Shown here one piece after another: positions 24,757-33,552 of a stretch of DNA of 64,000 nt. Position 1 is the stretch's first letter; the number at the start of each line of letters is the position of its first letter. The DNA is from Elephas maximus indicus (lineage: Eukaryota; Chordata; Mammalia; Proboscidea; Elephantidae): contig NC_064827.1 in assembly GCF_024166365.1 (NCBI RefSeq), positions 49,938,635 to 50,002,634 on the forward strand, given 5' to 3'. The notes under the pieces were generated by a model that was not told the origin of the DNA, ran no database searches, and saw nothing but the letters and a program-made list of their open reading frames with translations. A program made the translations under genes and the position numbers.

Positions 24757-25263
24757 TGTCATGGATTGAATTATGTCCCCCCCAAATGTATGTATCAATT
24801 TGGCTGGGCCATGATTCCCATACTGTGTTACCATCCTCCTTTTCGTGATTGTAATTTTACGTTCAGAGAATTAGGGTGGGATTGTAACATCGCCCTTACT
24901 CAAGTCACCTCCCTGATCCAATGTAATGGGAGTTTCCCTGGTGTGTGGCCTGCACCACCTTTTATTTCTCAACAGATGAAAGGGAAGCAAGCAGAGAGTT
25001 GGGGACCTCATACCCCAAGAAAGGAGCACCAGGAGCAGAGCGCATCCTTTGGAGCTGGGGTCCCTGCACCTGAAAAGCTCCTCAATCAGGGGAAGATTGA
25101 GGACGAGGACCTTCCTCCAGAGTCGAGAGAGAGAAAGGCTTCACCTGGAGCCGAGGCTCTGAATTTGGACTTGTAACCTATTAAACTGCGAGAGAATAAA
25201 TTTCTCTTTGTTAAAGCCATCCATTTGTGGTATTTCTGTTACAGTAGCACTAGATGACTGATT
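24757..25263 (+). mobile_element. Solo LTR (ERVL-MaLR/MLT1-like) with target-site duplication
   Basis: Begins TGTCATGGATTGAATTATGT and ends near CACTAGATGACTGAT, with the polyadenylation signal AATAAATTTCTC about 65 bp before the end. TCCAGG flanks both sides, at 24751-24756 and 25263-25268, so the duplication is 5-6 bp. No internal retroviral genes are present. By eye it is about 85% identical to the copy at 43455-43974. Family name is tentative. Confidence 0.75.
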
Positions 25264-25348
25264 CCAGGCTATTATATGGATAAGGAAAAAGGTATTATCT
25301 AGTTTCCTTAAGAAGAGAAACCACATGTTCTTGTGGTCTCTAATAATA

Positions 25349-25556
25349 ATATTGTTGCTGTTAAGTGCCATTGAGTCAGTTCCAGCTCATGGCGACCCTA
25401 TGTGTATAGGGCAGAACTGCTCCATAGGGTTTTCAAGGCTGTCACCTTTCAGAAGTGGATTGCCAGGCCTGACTTCCAAGGTGCCTCTGGGTGGGTTCAA
25501 ACTGCCAACCTTTCAGCTAGTAGTGGAGTGCTTAACTGCGTTGCCCAAGGACTCCA
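25349..25556 (-). mobile_element. AfroSINE, long (B) form with RTE-like tail
   Basis: Reversed: TGTTGCTGTTAAGTGCCATT (same tail as RTE), CATAGGGTTTTCAAGGCTGT, CAGGCCTGACTTCCAAGGTG and TGCGTTGCCCAAGGACTCC. The tail resembles the RTE end more than the usual SINE GGGTTT end. Confidence 0.85.
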
Positions 25557-25879
25557 TCTAATAAGTATTATTCAAATACTTCTAGAAGGAAAAATGAATC
25601 AAGTGTATATATAATTAAATCACCAAGAAACAGTAGGCAACTGTTAAAATATTTTCCTCCAGACAGAATTTCAAATTCTCAGTAAACCTTGAAATCTTTA
25701 AACCTTGAATCAAAAGTATCTCCTTGTGTTATCTTCGAATCAAATAGTTTAGCCTAATTAGAAAAGAATGTCTGCATTAAGCATTACACTATTTTAAAGA
25801 AATATCTGTACGTGATGAAACCGACAATAGCAACTCAAAAGGGTAATGCGAAACTTAGAACAGCAGTGAGCTTGTGCTA

Positions 25880-26030
25880 ATGATGGTGAAATAGTTTGGA
25901 AAGGGTTGTTGACAAAGGTGGCACAAGGTGAAGAATGTAACCAACGTCACTAAACTGCACATGTAGAAACTGTTGAAGTGTTGTATAGTTTATCGTATGT
26001 ATTTTCATTGAAAATAAAAATATATATTTT
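25880..26030 (+). mobile_element. Old L1M 3' end fragment
   Basis: GTAACCAACGTCACTAAACT, GCACATGTAGAAACTGTTGA, ATCGTATGTATTTTCATTGA then AAATAAAAATA follow the order of old L1 3' termini, like the better copy at 49300. Confidence 0.5.
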
Positions 26031-26295
26031 CCTCCAGACATAAGTTATTCACTGCTATATACTTATAAAAAGTGGCAATAAGACTTTCTATCATTTAATG
26101 TTATCATGGTTATATACAACTTTTAGACCCCAAAAGTTTTTGACACCCATTTAGTTTTTTATAATACTTTTTCTCTAAAAACATCCACGTGTTACGTGTA
26201 CAGCTTTTGAATATGGCCTGCAAGCCATTTTAAAGGGAAAAAAAAAAAAACGGGGAAACAAACCCTATTTCAAACACAAATGTTAAAAATTTAAA

Positions 26296-26400
26296 GCGTT
26301 ATGGTAGAATAAGCACTGCAAGTCAAGAGACCTGTTTCTAGTCCCAGCTCTGCCAGTAACCAGCTGTAACACTTCCTGTGAGTCACTTAATTATGTTTGC
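26296..26400 (+). mobile_element. MIR SINE fragment
   Basis: GACCTGTTTCTAGTCCCAGC, TCTGCCAGTAACCAGCTGTA then GTGAGTCACTTAATTATGTT matches the central MIR sequence. Confidence 0.65.
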
Positions 26401-27380
26401 TAAATTCTGAAGTGATTGTAAGTTAACAATCACTAATGTTCACCTTAAATTTGACTTTGTAAAAATCTATTGCAATCAAAGTGTTTTTGACTATTGTATT
26501 CTAATGAAAGCCCGATGAAATGATGTCATTTTGCCACATGAGGCTAGTCCTCCACCTTTTTTCTCAATTTGAATGGTTGGCTGGATCACTTAGGTTGACA
26601 CTCAAGATGTACTTTGGAGGAAGAAGAATTGAGGAAAGATTACAAATTGGGATAGAGCTGGGCATGTGAGGGAATTAAGAAATGAGTATGTCTGTATGCA
26701 GAAGACCTAGTCATTCTTCAATCAGAAACTCTGCTTATAGACAAGAAATTTACTTCAATAAGGCGGGGTAGGGTAAACAAGATCTGAGGGAAGCTTTAGG
26801 TAGTCACACCCTCCACCCTTCAAACCTTTATTTCCTTAGTGGACACCAAACCAGTCTCCAGTTCCGGGTTCCCAACCAATCGCATCAAGCCACAACAGAG
26901 GGCTCTGCCAACCTGGTCACCGTTTCAGGGCCCTGGAGTGAGATTCACACGACCCCAGCACCTGTCGACTTCACACCCTTCCCAAAGAGAGGGGGTGGGT
27001 CAGAACAGTAGGTCTATCCCCCGTCCTTTCGACTCGTGCCCCCACCAAGTCCACGAACTCTCCACACTGAAACAACCCCCGGGCTCCGGAGGGTAGGAGG
27101 AGCCCCTCCGTCTTGGCCCTCCCATGAGTTCCTCCCCAAGAGCTAATTCTCCTGTCTACAGGTCCCAACCCCCGGTCGTGGCTTCTCAGGCCTAGAGGAC
27201 CCCGAGCCGGGAAGCGAACACACGGATGCCGAAAGCGGAGGCTGCGAGGAAGGATGCACTCCTCGCCACAGGAGGAAAAGATAGGACGGCAGGGGTAGAA
27301 GCAGCAGTGTTTCCCCTTGGCGAAGGCGGGAGGCCGTCTGTGTGTCTTTCGAAGGGTCTGTCATTCCCTCACTCACTCAC

Positions 27381-27437
27381 CAGGAGCAGCAGGGAGCATC
27401 TGAGGTCGGGTAAGGGTAGGAAGACGGCAGGTTTCAT
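27381..27437 (-). CDS. ERP44: ERP44 coding exon 1 (ER resident protein 44, N-terminal signal peptide part)
   Basis: The minus strand has ATG at 27437-27435 followed by 19 codons, MKPAVFLPLPDLRCSLLLL, then a consensus splice donor GTGAGT at 27380-27375. This closely matches the start of human ERP44 as I remember it, which differs at residue 2 and residue 8. The exon holds most of the signal peptide: a short polar start, then a run of leucines. ERP44 is a thioredoxin-domain chaperone of the ER-Golgi intermediate compartment that retrieves ERO1, adiponectin and IgM assembly intermediates through mixed disulfides and a C-terminal RDEL signal; those parts lie in later exons. The exon ends in phase 0. 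I could not find exon 2, which should begin with the rest of the signal peptide, in positions 1-27374, so it probably lies outside the window. The gene is head to head with INVS across a CpG-rich promoter. Confidence 0.93.
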
Positions 27438-27660
27438 GGTAGCGTTGGGGGTCCGCGACAGGGACAGGTGTTGGTGGCTGGGGTTGGGCTGGTTTGGGTT
27501 GGGCTGGGAAAGGGCTGAGCTCCGGGAGCCGGCGGCAGCGGTAGATTTTCCCAGCAGCGGCACCTCGTCCTCTCGACCCGGAGCTCCAGCGGCGAACACC
27601 AGGGACAACTTCCAGCGAGGCCCCGCGCACCCCCACTTCCGGGTCGTGCCCGCTTCGGAG
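27438..27660 (-). other. ERP44: Probable ERP44 5' UTR
   Basis: GC-rich sequence directly upstream of the ERP44 start codon on the minus strand. No splice acceptor is needed between here and the ATG, so this is likely contiguous 5' UTR. The transcription start is not visible; the upper limit is set only by the outward-facing ZNF143-type site at 27661-27678. An ETS motif lies inside it. Confidence 0.5.
27634..27642 (-). promoter_or_regulatory. ETS-family (GABPA-type) motif
   Basis: CACTTCCGG on the plus strand, CCGGAAGTG on the minus strand, is the canonical ETS/GABPA core. It is about 200 bp upstream of the ERP44 start codon, the usual position for such sites in CpG-island promoters. Confidence 0.6.
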
Positions 27661-27678
27661 CACACCGGGAAATGTAGT
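27661..27678 (-). promoter_or_regulatory. ZNF143/THAP11 binding motif, ERP44-facing
   Basis: On the minus strand the sequence reads ACTACATTTCCCGGTGTG, matching ACTAYRNNNCCCR. It lies 224 bp upstream of the ERP44 start codon and points towards ERP44, mirroring the plus-strand site 150 bp away. Confidence 0.7.
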
Positions 27679-27718
27679 CTTGCTCAACTCTCAGCAGACA
27701 GATAATCAGGCATCTAGG

Positions 27719-27737
27719 ACTCCCTTTCCCGGCAGGC
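27719..27737 (+). promoter_or_regulatory. Degenerate ZNF143-like motif
   Basis: ACTCCCTTTCCCGGCAGGC resembles the two better sites but has C for A at two positions in the ACTACA half. It lies between them and may be a weak or decayed third site. Confidence 0.3.
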
Positions 27738-27830
27738 TCACGGCCAAGGTCCGCCAAGGCCTCTGTGCGCGGGGCCTTGCGGGATAGAGAGGGCTGGGGC
27801 GGGTGTACGTCTGAGTTACAGGGGATGGGA

Positions 27831-27850
27831 ACTACAACTCCCAGAAGGCT
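27831..27850 (+). promoter_or_regulatory. ZNF143/THAP11 (Staf, SBS) binding motif, INVS-facing
   Basis: ACTACAACTCCCAGAAGGCT fits the long ACTAYRNNNCCCR/CAGAAKGC core known for ZNF143-THAP11-HCFC1 sites, which are enriched in bidirectional promoters. It lies 166 bp upstream of the proposed INVS exon 1 donor, on the INVS strand. Confidence 0.8.
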
Positions 27851-28016
27851 GCACGGTTGAGAGCCTCGGGCGGCCTTCTGAGGGGCTCAGCCAACTCCAG
27901 CGCGGTGGGGTCTTTCCGGACCCGTTGTAGTTGTCCTGGCCTGGCGGGAGGGGCGGCCCGGTAGGGGTTGTGCCTCCCGGAGCCGCCCCGGGACGTCAGT
28001 CCTGGAGGAGGCGAGG
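27851..28016 (+). other. INVS: Proposed INVS non-coding exon 1 (5' UTR)
   Basis: INVS exon 2 contains the start codon and is preceded by a splice acceptor, so an upstream non-coding exon is required. The best donor in the CpG island is GAGG followed by GTGAGT, with GT at 28017-28018, which sets the 3' end. The 5' end is unknown; I place it just after the ZNF143-type site, where transcription commonly starts. There is no ATG-initiated reading frame continuing into exon 2. Confidence 0.55.
27992..27998. promoter_or_regulatory. CRE-like GACGTCA
   Basis: GACGTCA, seven of eight bases of the cAMP-response element palindrome, lies inside the proposed INVS exon 1, 18 bp before its donor. It is a motif match only. 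Confidence 0.3.
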
Positions 28017-28474
28017 GTGAGTAGGAAGGGGTCTGGCTGGGGAGGCTCTGGTCGGTCTGCACCGCCCTGGCCTCTGCCCCAGACTCACTGCCCTCCTGGC
28101 CTGGGTTGTAGCCTGAGCCTCCGTCACTGGCCTCCTCGCCTGCTGCCTCTTCTTTCTGCGCTAATTCCTGCCTTAGAAAGCCGGGGCCACCTCTTAAGGC
28201 CTCAGTGAAATGAGTCCCTAATTACCTCTGTGGGCTCGTGTAAGTGCAGATACCGTAAGGGTTGGGAAAGCACGCTGTAAACTGAAAAACTCAGTTCGAC
28301 AGTTGTTTACTTAATGCATGGATCACTCCTACAGATAATTACCAAATTCGTCGCCTGGTCGTGGTGGATCTAAACTATGTGGCCCCAGGGTAGTTCTCCA
28401 GCCTCAACTGCAGACATCCAGGCCCACGTGCCCCAAATGGTGGGCACACAGTTTACTAAGTAGTCGGGAGGCAC

Positions 28475-28700
28475 TTGGGCTTTTGTGGCTCTTTCTCTAC
28501 TCCCTGCCTCCTTTGCTCAAGCTTTCCTGCTGCTATCTCAAATGTCACTATCTCTGAGAACTTCCCGACCAACCAATCCTTTAGCCGGAATCAGAATTAC
28601 TTTTTTTTGCGTGTGACTCCAGCTCCATTAGTTTTGTAGAGTTAAAATTATTAGAGCATTTATTACACTGGCTTGTTTTATAATTAGTGATTATACCCTT
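28475..28700 (+). mobile_element. L2 LINE 3' end fragment
   Basis: CTGCCTCCTTTGCTCAAGCT, TCAAATGTCACTATCTCTGA, GAACTTCCCGACCAACCAAT then GCATTTATTACACTGGCTTG follow the L2 3' end order. Confidence 0.65.
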
Positions 28701-28724
28701 GCATTTTATAGCACTTTGTAATTA

Positions 28725-28905
28725 ACAAAGTGGTTTGATTTTCTTCTATGAAAAATGATTTACAAAAAACATTTGAGCTTAAAAAAAAAAAATGAACTTT
28801 AATAACTCTAGAGAATGCTTTTCACAGGTTGACAAAACAAGCTAGTGGCAGGGCCAAGACTCTTACTTAGGTCTCCTCACTCCTAGTCCAGGGCTCTTAA
28901 GTCTT
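28725..28905 (-). mobile_element. MIR SINE
   Basis: AAAATGATTTACAAAAAACA to CACAGGTTGACAAAACAAGC and TAGTGGCAGGGCCAAGACTC is the reversed MIR order, interrupted by an A-run. Confidence 0.55.
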
Positions 28906-29039
28906 CCATTCATCTCTCTGACAGCCCAAGCAGAGTTGAAATGGGGAATGAAAAAGAGCAGGGAAGGGATGAATTCATTAGGCCAAGAAATTAAACTTTG
29001 GTCCTGTTTACCCTCTGGACTTGGCACTCAGCCTGTGAC

Positions 29040-29110
29040 CTTTCATTCAACAAACATTTGCTGATCACCAGTTATATACCTGTTACTGTGCTAAGTGCTG
29101 AGAATTATGA
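29040..29110 (-). mobile_element. L2/MIR 3' end fragment
   Basis: TTCATTCAACAAACATTTGC, TGATCACCAGTTATATACCT then GTTACTGTGCTAAGTGCTG is the reversed terminus common to L2 elements. Confidence 0.6.
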
Positions 29111-30479
29111 GGTTAAAACATAAATATAAAATGAGATGTTATATATGTATAACATCTAATTTTTAGTATGTTTTTCAAAGGATATAGTTTTTTGTGAGTT
29201 TCATATGCTTAAAACCTGGTCACTTAGAAAATGACAGTTTTAGAGTTCAGTGTCTATCATATAGTCAGCACTCAACTTGTTGAATGAATGAGCATGGTCA
29301 CCCCCTTCATTTTTTATATTTTACAGAAACCTAGTGAGCTGATATAGCCTGAGGGCACACTGCTTCTTATCAACAGAACCAGGCCTAGAGCTCAACCACA
29401 ATTCCTCTACCATATTTCCACCTCTGCTCCTGTTTTGTAGCTTCTTTCAAGCAACTTTAATATAACCCTGCATATAACAGTGATTCTTCTGAATATCTGG
29501 GACATGACAGAAGTATCTGACACCACCCTCTTCCTCCATATTTTCTGCCAGCGTGTTAACACAAGTTGTCAGCAAAGTAAAGACATGAAGAGCTGACCTT
29601 TACCATAATTAAGGAAATACCTCTTCTCTAAGACAGAATGTGAACCAATAATCTTTGTCAATGACAACAGAAGTACTGGCTCATCAGCTGTGATGGATTT
29701 ATCTTACAAAACTCTCCCGGAGCACTAGGAGTCACAGAGATTGGAGGGACAGGCGTTTTGGTGAACTCCCACATGGCAGCAATTAACTGGAGCTGATTAA
29801 AAGCTGTTCTCTTTAGATGGGTGTGCTTGCCCCAGTTTGCCAGGGTCCCTAGGACTCCCTGTGTTTCTTATACTTGTATCTCTCTTGCCCTTGTAGCCGT
29901 TCAAGTTTAGAACTTGTGATATAGCACCTTGGGTTTGGGAAGGATGTTTAAGATGATCAGTGCAACTGCCGCTCTCTCCTCCCTCATCAGATGCTTGAGT
30001 TCTTCCTGCTGAATTTGTGACATACTCCAACCTCTGCTTAAACACACTCATGACAAGGAACTCACTATTTTCCTATGCAGCTATTGCATTTCTAGAAGAT
30101 CCTAACAAACCGTATTAAACTACCAGTTGGAACAAAATTTTCCTTAATGAAACATGGTTAATCCTATTGATACAGTGTTCCAAGTAGGGTCCTAAAGTCA
30201 AGATTTCAAACTAGATTTCCCTGGTGGACACAAGGAGACAACAAATAAAAATTCTACCTTTCGTGGGCATGAGAGAAAGAACTAGGTAATGTTCAGCTTA
30301 GCACTTAAATCTAGGTAATTCTGACTTGACAAGTAAACATCACGCCCTTTTTATGGCTTGGTCATCACCTTTATTCCCAGTATCAATTCTAATATTTAGT
30401 ATTATGTGGAATCAAATTGCCTGCCTTAGAAATCACAGCAGCTGTTAAGCCCTGTGTCCAATGTTAAATGTTGGGTGTA

Positions 30480-30600
30480 TTTTCACAGATAGTCCTTGAA
30501 AAGGGTCTTAGAAGCATTTAACCCTCTCATTTTACACATGAGTCACTTATATGAAAGCTTACCTAATTTGCCACGTGTTGATTCTAGGACTTGGACTGTA
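30480..30600 (-). mobile_element. Possible MIR remnant
   Basis: CATTTAACCCTCTCATTTTA, CACATGAGTCACTTATATGA and GATTCTAGGACTTGGACTG recall a reversed MIR core, heavily diverged. It lies 140 bp upstream of INVS exon 2. Confidence 0.35.
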
Positions 30601-30764
30601 GATTTTTTGAATCCTACTCAAATATTTCCAGGAAAACATAATTGTAACATACCCACTTGTTAGCAGTATTAAGATCTGACAAGATCCAGGTTTCAGAAAA
30701 TATCTACTGTATATACTCATTGTTTGAATCATTGTTCCAGGTTGCTCCAGCTCTTGAAAAGACT

Positions 30765-30870
30765 ATGAACAGGTCAGAGAACTTGCTGTTTACTGGGTCT
30801 TCATTAGCATCGCAGGTTCATGCTGCTGCTGTTAATGGAGATAAGGGTGCTCTTCACAGGCTCATCATAG
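30765..30870 (+). CDS. INVS: INVS exon 2, coding part: inversin start and first ankyrin residues
   Basis: The exon runs 30741-30870: acceptor TTGTTCCAG at 30732-30740, donor GTAAGC from 30871. ATG is at 30765, with A at -3. The frame gives MNRSENLLFTGSSLASQVHA and continues to LHRLIIG, with codon 36 split after its first base. It matches human inversin, as I recall it, with about four substitutions (K3R, A10T, Q31H, V35I). Inversin (nephrocystin-2) is an ankyrin-repeat protein marking the inversin compartment of primary cilia. It binds NPHP3, NEK8 and ANKS6, targets cytoplasmic Dishevelled, and is needed for left-right asymmetry; loss causes nephronophthisis type 2. Residues from about 13 begin ankyrin repeat 1. 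Reading on into the intron meets a stop after four codons. The upstream in-frame ATG at 30657 is intronic. Confidence 0.95.
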
Positions 30871-31320
30871 GTAAGCAGTCTTCTTAAATACAGAAATTTT
30901 ACAAATACTTCTTGTCCTAAAAAAGTTTGTTAATCTTAATTTGCAGTGTACTTTTACATTGTAATGGAAATGTATTATTATTTATATTTTGTTAAGAGTT
31001 GAACAAGAAGGAAATCAAATTCTGAAACTTAAAAACATGACTTAGGATTAGGTGAGAAGTAGTTGAGAAATATCTATGTATTTTGCACTGAATCTGGATA
31101 TGCTAAGAGAATTAATTTATTGTTGTAATAACAGAGATCTAGAATGAGACAGTGGATACTGAGCTGTAGAAATAAAGTTTCCTGGGAAACCTAAATTAAT
31201 TCCGAATAAAATAATGAAATTAATATAATAAAAATATCTGCATGTTCTTCTCTCATAACATTATCTTCAAGGAAGATCAAAGAGCCTGAAAATTTTAGGC
31301 GTTTTATAGTTTTAACTGAG

Positions 31321-31540
31321 TCCTTAGGAGGCACACGTGGTTAAATGCATGACTGCTGATCAGAAGGTTGACTGTTTGAGTCCACCCAGAGGTACCTCTG
31401 AAGAAGGGCCTAGCAATGTACTCCTGGAAAAAAAGTCAGCCATTCACAACCCTGTGGAGCATAGTTCTACTCTGACACACATGAGGTCAATATGAGTCGA
31501 AATCAACTCCACAACAACTGGTTTGGTTTTGGGTTTTTTA
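31321..31540 (+). mobile_element. AfroSINE, long (B) form
   Basis: TTAGGAGGCACACGTGGTTA, GTTTGAGTCCACCCAGAGGT, ACTCTGACACACATGAGGTC and ATATGAGTCGAAATCAACTC, ending in GGTTTGGTTTTGGG. Full length. Confidence 0.88.
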
Positions 31541-31619
31541 TTCATAGTTTTAATTATGAAATATGTTAAACACATGGAAAGGTGCAGGAAATAAAAACTT
31601 ATATTTGTAAATCAAATAT

Positions 31620-31815
31620 CCATGCATACCTGGACCTGTTTCTAGGTTCTCTATTCTCTTTCATTGAGCTAGTTGTCTACTATACCAAGAAGTCTAGGTT
31701 ACTAAAAATTTATAACATGTACTAATTTCCGTTAGGACAGGTCCTCTTGCCTCATTTGTCTTTCTTAGGAGTACCTTGGCTATATGTGGCCCTTTACATT
31801 TCCATATATACATAT
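31620..31815 (-). mobile_element. Old L1M ORF2 3' region
   Basis: CTTTCATTGAGCTAGTTGTC and AGGAGTACCTTGGCTATATG then TTTACATTTCCATATA are landmarks of the reversed L1M ORF2 3' region. It is probably the same element as the next L1M blocks, split by insertions. Confidence 0.55.
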
Positions 31816-31819
31816 ATAA

Positions 31820-31977
31820 CCAAAAAGCCCATTGCCATTGAGTCGATTCCAGCTCCTGGTGACCATGTAGGACAGAGTAGAACTACCCCGTAGGTTTCCA
31901 ATGAACGACTGGTGGATTCAAACTGCTGACGTTTTGGTTAGCAGCCAAGTGCTTAACCACTGTACCACCAGGGCTCC
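31820..31977 (-). mobile_element. AfroSINE, short (A) form
   Basis: Reversed from CCAAAAAGCCCATTGCCATT through CAGAGTAGAACTACCCCGTA to GCTTAACCACTGTACCACCA and GGGCTCC; complete. It splits L1M sequence. Confidence 0.88.
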
Positions 31978-32009
31978 ATGTATATATATGTTTATATATG
32001 TGTCTGTAT

Positions 32010-32160
32010 ATATATGTATGTTTTCTTGAGGTATAGAGTAAAATACACATAAGTATATAACTTGATGAATTTTTATACGTATATACACCCATATGTATCA
32101 CTCCAGAAAACTTCCTCGTGCACCTTCACTGTGAGTATTTCTCCCCGAAACCCAACACCT
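32010..32160 (-). mobile_element. Old L1M 3' UTR fragment
   Basis: TTTTCTTGAGGTATAGAGTA, AAATACACATAAGTATATAA then ACTTGATGAATTTTTATACG and AACTTCCTCGTGCACCTTC are the reversed L1M 3' UTR. Confidence 0.65.
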
Positions 32161-32776
32161 TGCATTAATTCTCAATTTTTTCCCTCTCAGCTCTGAGTGC
32201 ACCCTTCAATATATGCTGTGGGATAAACAACAGAATTCCTTTAAGTATTAAAGTGAACATGGTGTTAAGCTTTCTTAGAATAGGGTGCTAGAGGGATGTA
32301 ACAGGAAGAAGAGGCTCTCCTACAGGTTTCCAGTGCAGGTTGGAGTGGGTGGTGTGGGTGTGAGGACATCTGGTAGAGCGCTACCCCAGCCTTGAGCACA
32401 GAGTATGGTCTCTCAGTGACCTTGCAGCCCAAGGCTGGTGATACCTTATCGCAGCCTTTCTACACAAGAAACCGCAGCACCACATGGCCTGCTTACTCTG
32501 AAGGCCTGCACACGTTGGCTTCTAGGTTCCTACTGCATGCCCACCCACCAGTTGCTGATCACCTGCTCCCCCACCTGCATCTGAAGGATGGCTTAATGCC
32601 TGCCCAGAAACTCCAGACCAGCTCCACACTGGCCAAACCAGCAAACTTCTCTGCTATCTGGTGGCTACCTTTTCCAGTGATGTCTGAAGCCTTTCCATGT
32701 TTATCCTTTCTTACGTGCTCTCCCTCGGCCCTAGGGTATCGTATAGAATTTTTTATATATCCTGTGGCTATCCTAG

Positions 32777-32937
32777 GAAACCCTGGTGGCATAGTGGCTA
32801 AGAGCTATGGCTGCTAACCAAAAGGTCTGCAGTTCAAATCCACCAGACGCTCCTTGGAAACTCTATGGGGCGGTTCTTCTCTGCCCTATATGGTTGCTAT
32901 GAGTTGGAATCAACTCAGTGGGAATGGGTTTACAGGT
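32777..32937 (+). mobile_element. AfroSINE, short (A) form
   Basis: GAAACCCTGGTGGCATAGTG, GCAGTTCAAATCCACCAGAC, CTCTATGGGGCGGTTCTTCT and TGGTTGCTATGAGTTGGAAT; complete. TGGCTAT-type direct repeats flank it. Confidence 0.9.
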
Positions 32938-33094
32938 TATGGCTATTCTTTATCATAGTTAGTAATTTTTTATATTAAATATCTCCTGCTTAACTTACTG
33001 TGTGGTTTCTATCTCCTGATTGGCCTCAGACTGCTACGTACACACACACAGGTGCATGAATGGGTACATGTACGCCCACACAGATACCCTCTAT

Positions 33095-33550
33095 TTTGAC
33101 TTTTGTCATCAAGGGTTAGTTTTATCTGTTCTTGATCTCCATATACATAGAATCATATATTACCATTTGTGTCAGGCTTATGTCTTTGAAATTTATCACT
33201 GTTGTTTTGTGTCTATCCTTTTTTTTTTTTTTTTGCTATGGTCCTATAGGGTCACTATGAGTCGGAATTGACTTGATGGCAACCAGTTTGGTTTTTTTGG
33301 TTTTATGTAGTACCTCAGTGTATGAATATACCACAACTTATTTATCCATTCTCTGTTGATGTACAGTAGGATTGTATATAATTTTGGGCCATTATAAATA
33401 AAGCAGCTGTCAACATTCTTGTATATGTTTTCTGGTGGACATGTGTACTCATTTCTTTTGAGTAATATGTGTAAATGTATATGTGTAAATAAACTTAATT
33501 TTAAAATAACTTTAGATTTACAGAAAAGTTATGTAGGTAGTTGTAAAAAT
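33095..33550 (-). mobile_element. Old L1M 3' end, split by a SINE
   Basis: CATAGAATCATATATTACCA, TGTATGAATATACCACAACT, ATTATAAATAAAGCAGCTGT and TTTAGATTTACAGAAAAGTT lie in reversed L1M 3' UTR order. The SINE at 33239-33305 interrupts it, and the same L1M continues after the block at 33553-34570. Confidence 0.7.
33239..33305 (+). mobile_element. AfroSINE 3' end only
   Basis: GTCCTATAGGGTCACTATGA then GTCGGAATTGACTTGATGGC and a T/G tail. It follows a T-run; the head is missing. Confidence 0.8.
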
Positions 33551-33552
33551 GG

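Larger units (their letters stand above)
1..27380 (-). other. ERP44: ERP44 intron 1 (partial), repeat-rich
   Basis: Everything left of the ERP44 donor at 27380 is the 5' part of its first intron. Recognisable repeats are listed separately. I see no exon, RNA gene or recognisable repeat in about 60-1330, 10310-12330, 15355-16850, 17000-17960, 20380-21030, 22228-23008 and 26400-27160. These are AT-rich with only homopolymer runs, for example A-runs near 1060, 17190 and 22480. A stretch at 5565-5640 looks like an old LTR fragment, but I cannot name it. Confidence 0.85.
27160..28070. promoter_or_regulatory. Bidirectional CpG-island promoter shared by ERP44 (-) and INVS (+)
   Basis: CpG dinucleotides and G+C are visibly far denser here than anywhere else in the window, and there is no TATA box at either start. 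The island covers ERP44 exon 1 on the minus strand and the proposed INVS exon 1 on the plus strand. It holds two good ACTACA...CCC sites (ZNF143/THAP11 type) facing opposite ways, a degenerate third, an ETS-type CCGGAAGTG, and a CRE-like GACGTCA. This set is typical of TATA-less housekeeping bidirectional promoters. Transposon insertions recognisable by eye are absent. Boundaries are estimates; CpG observed/expected was not computed. Confidence 0.88.
28017..30740 (+). other. INVS: INVS intron 1
   Basis: Lies between the proposed exon 1 donor and the exon 2 acceptor. Unlike the rest of the window it holds only old L2/MIR pieces, with no AfroSINE, RTE or L1 I can recognise. From 29110 to 30480 I see no gene or clear repeat. 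The 5' part, 28017-28200, is still GC-rich. Confidence 0.7.

Noticed and set aside
27226..27705. 159-codon plus-strand frame, and several overlapping frames in the CpG island
   Set aside because: GC-rich sequence has few stops. The real signal there is ERP44 exon 1 on the minus strand, supported by protein match and donor site.
32392..32817. 141-codon open frame
   Set aside because: It runs into an AfroSINE at its 3' end and has no recognisable domain; probably chance.
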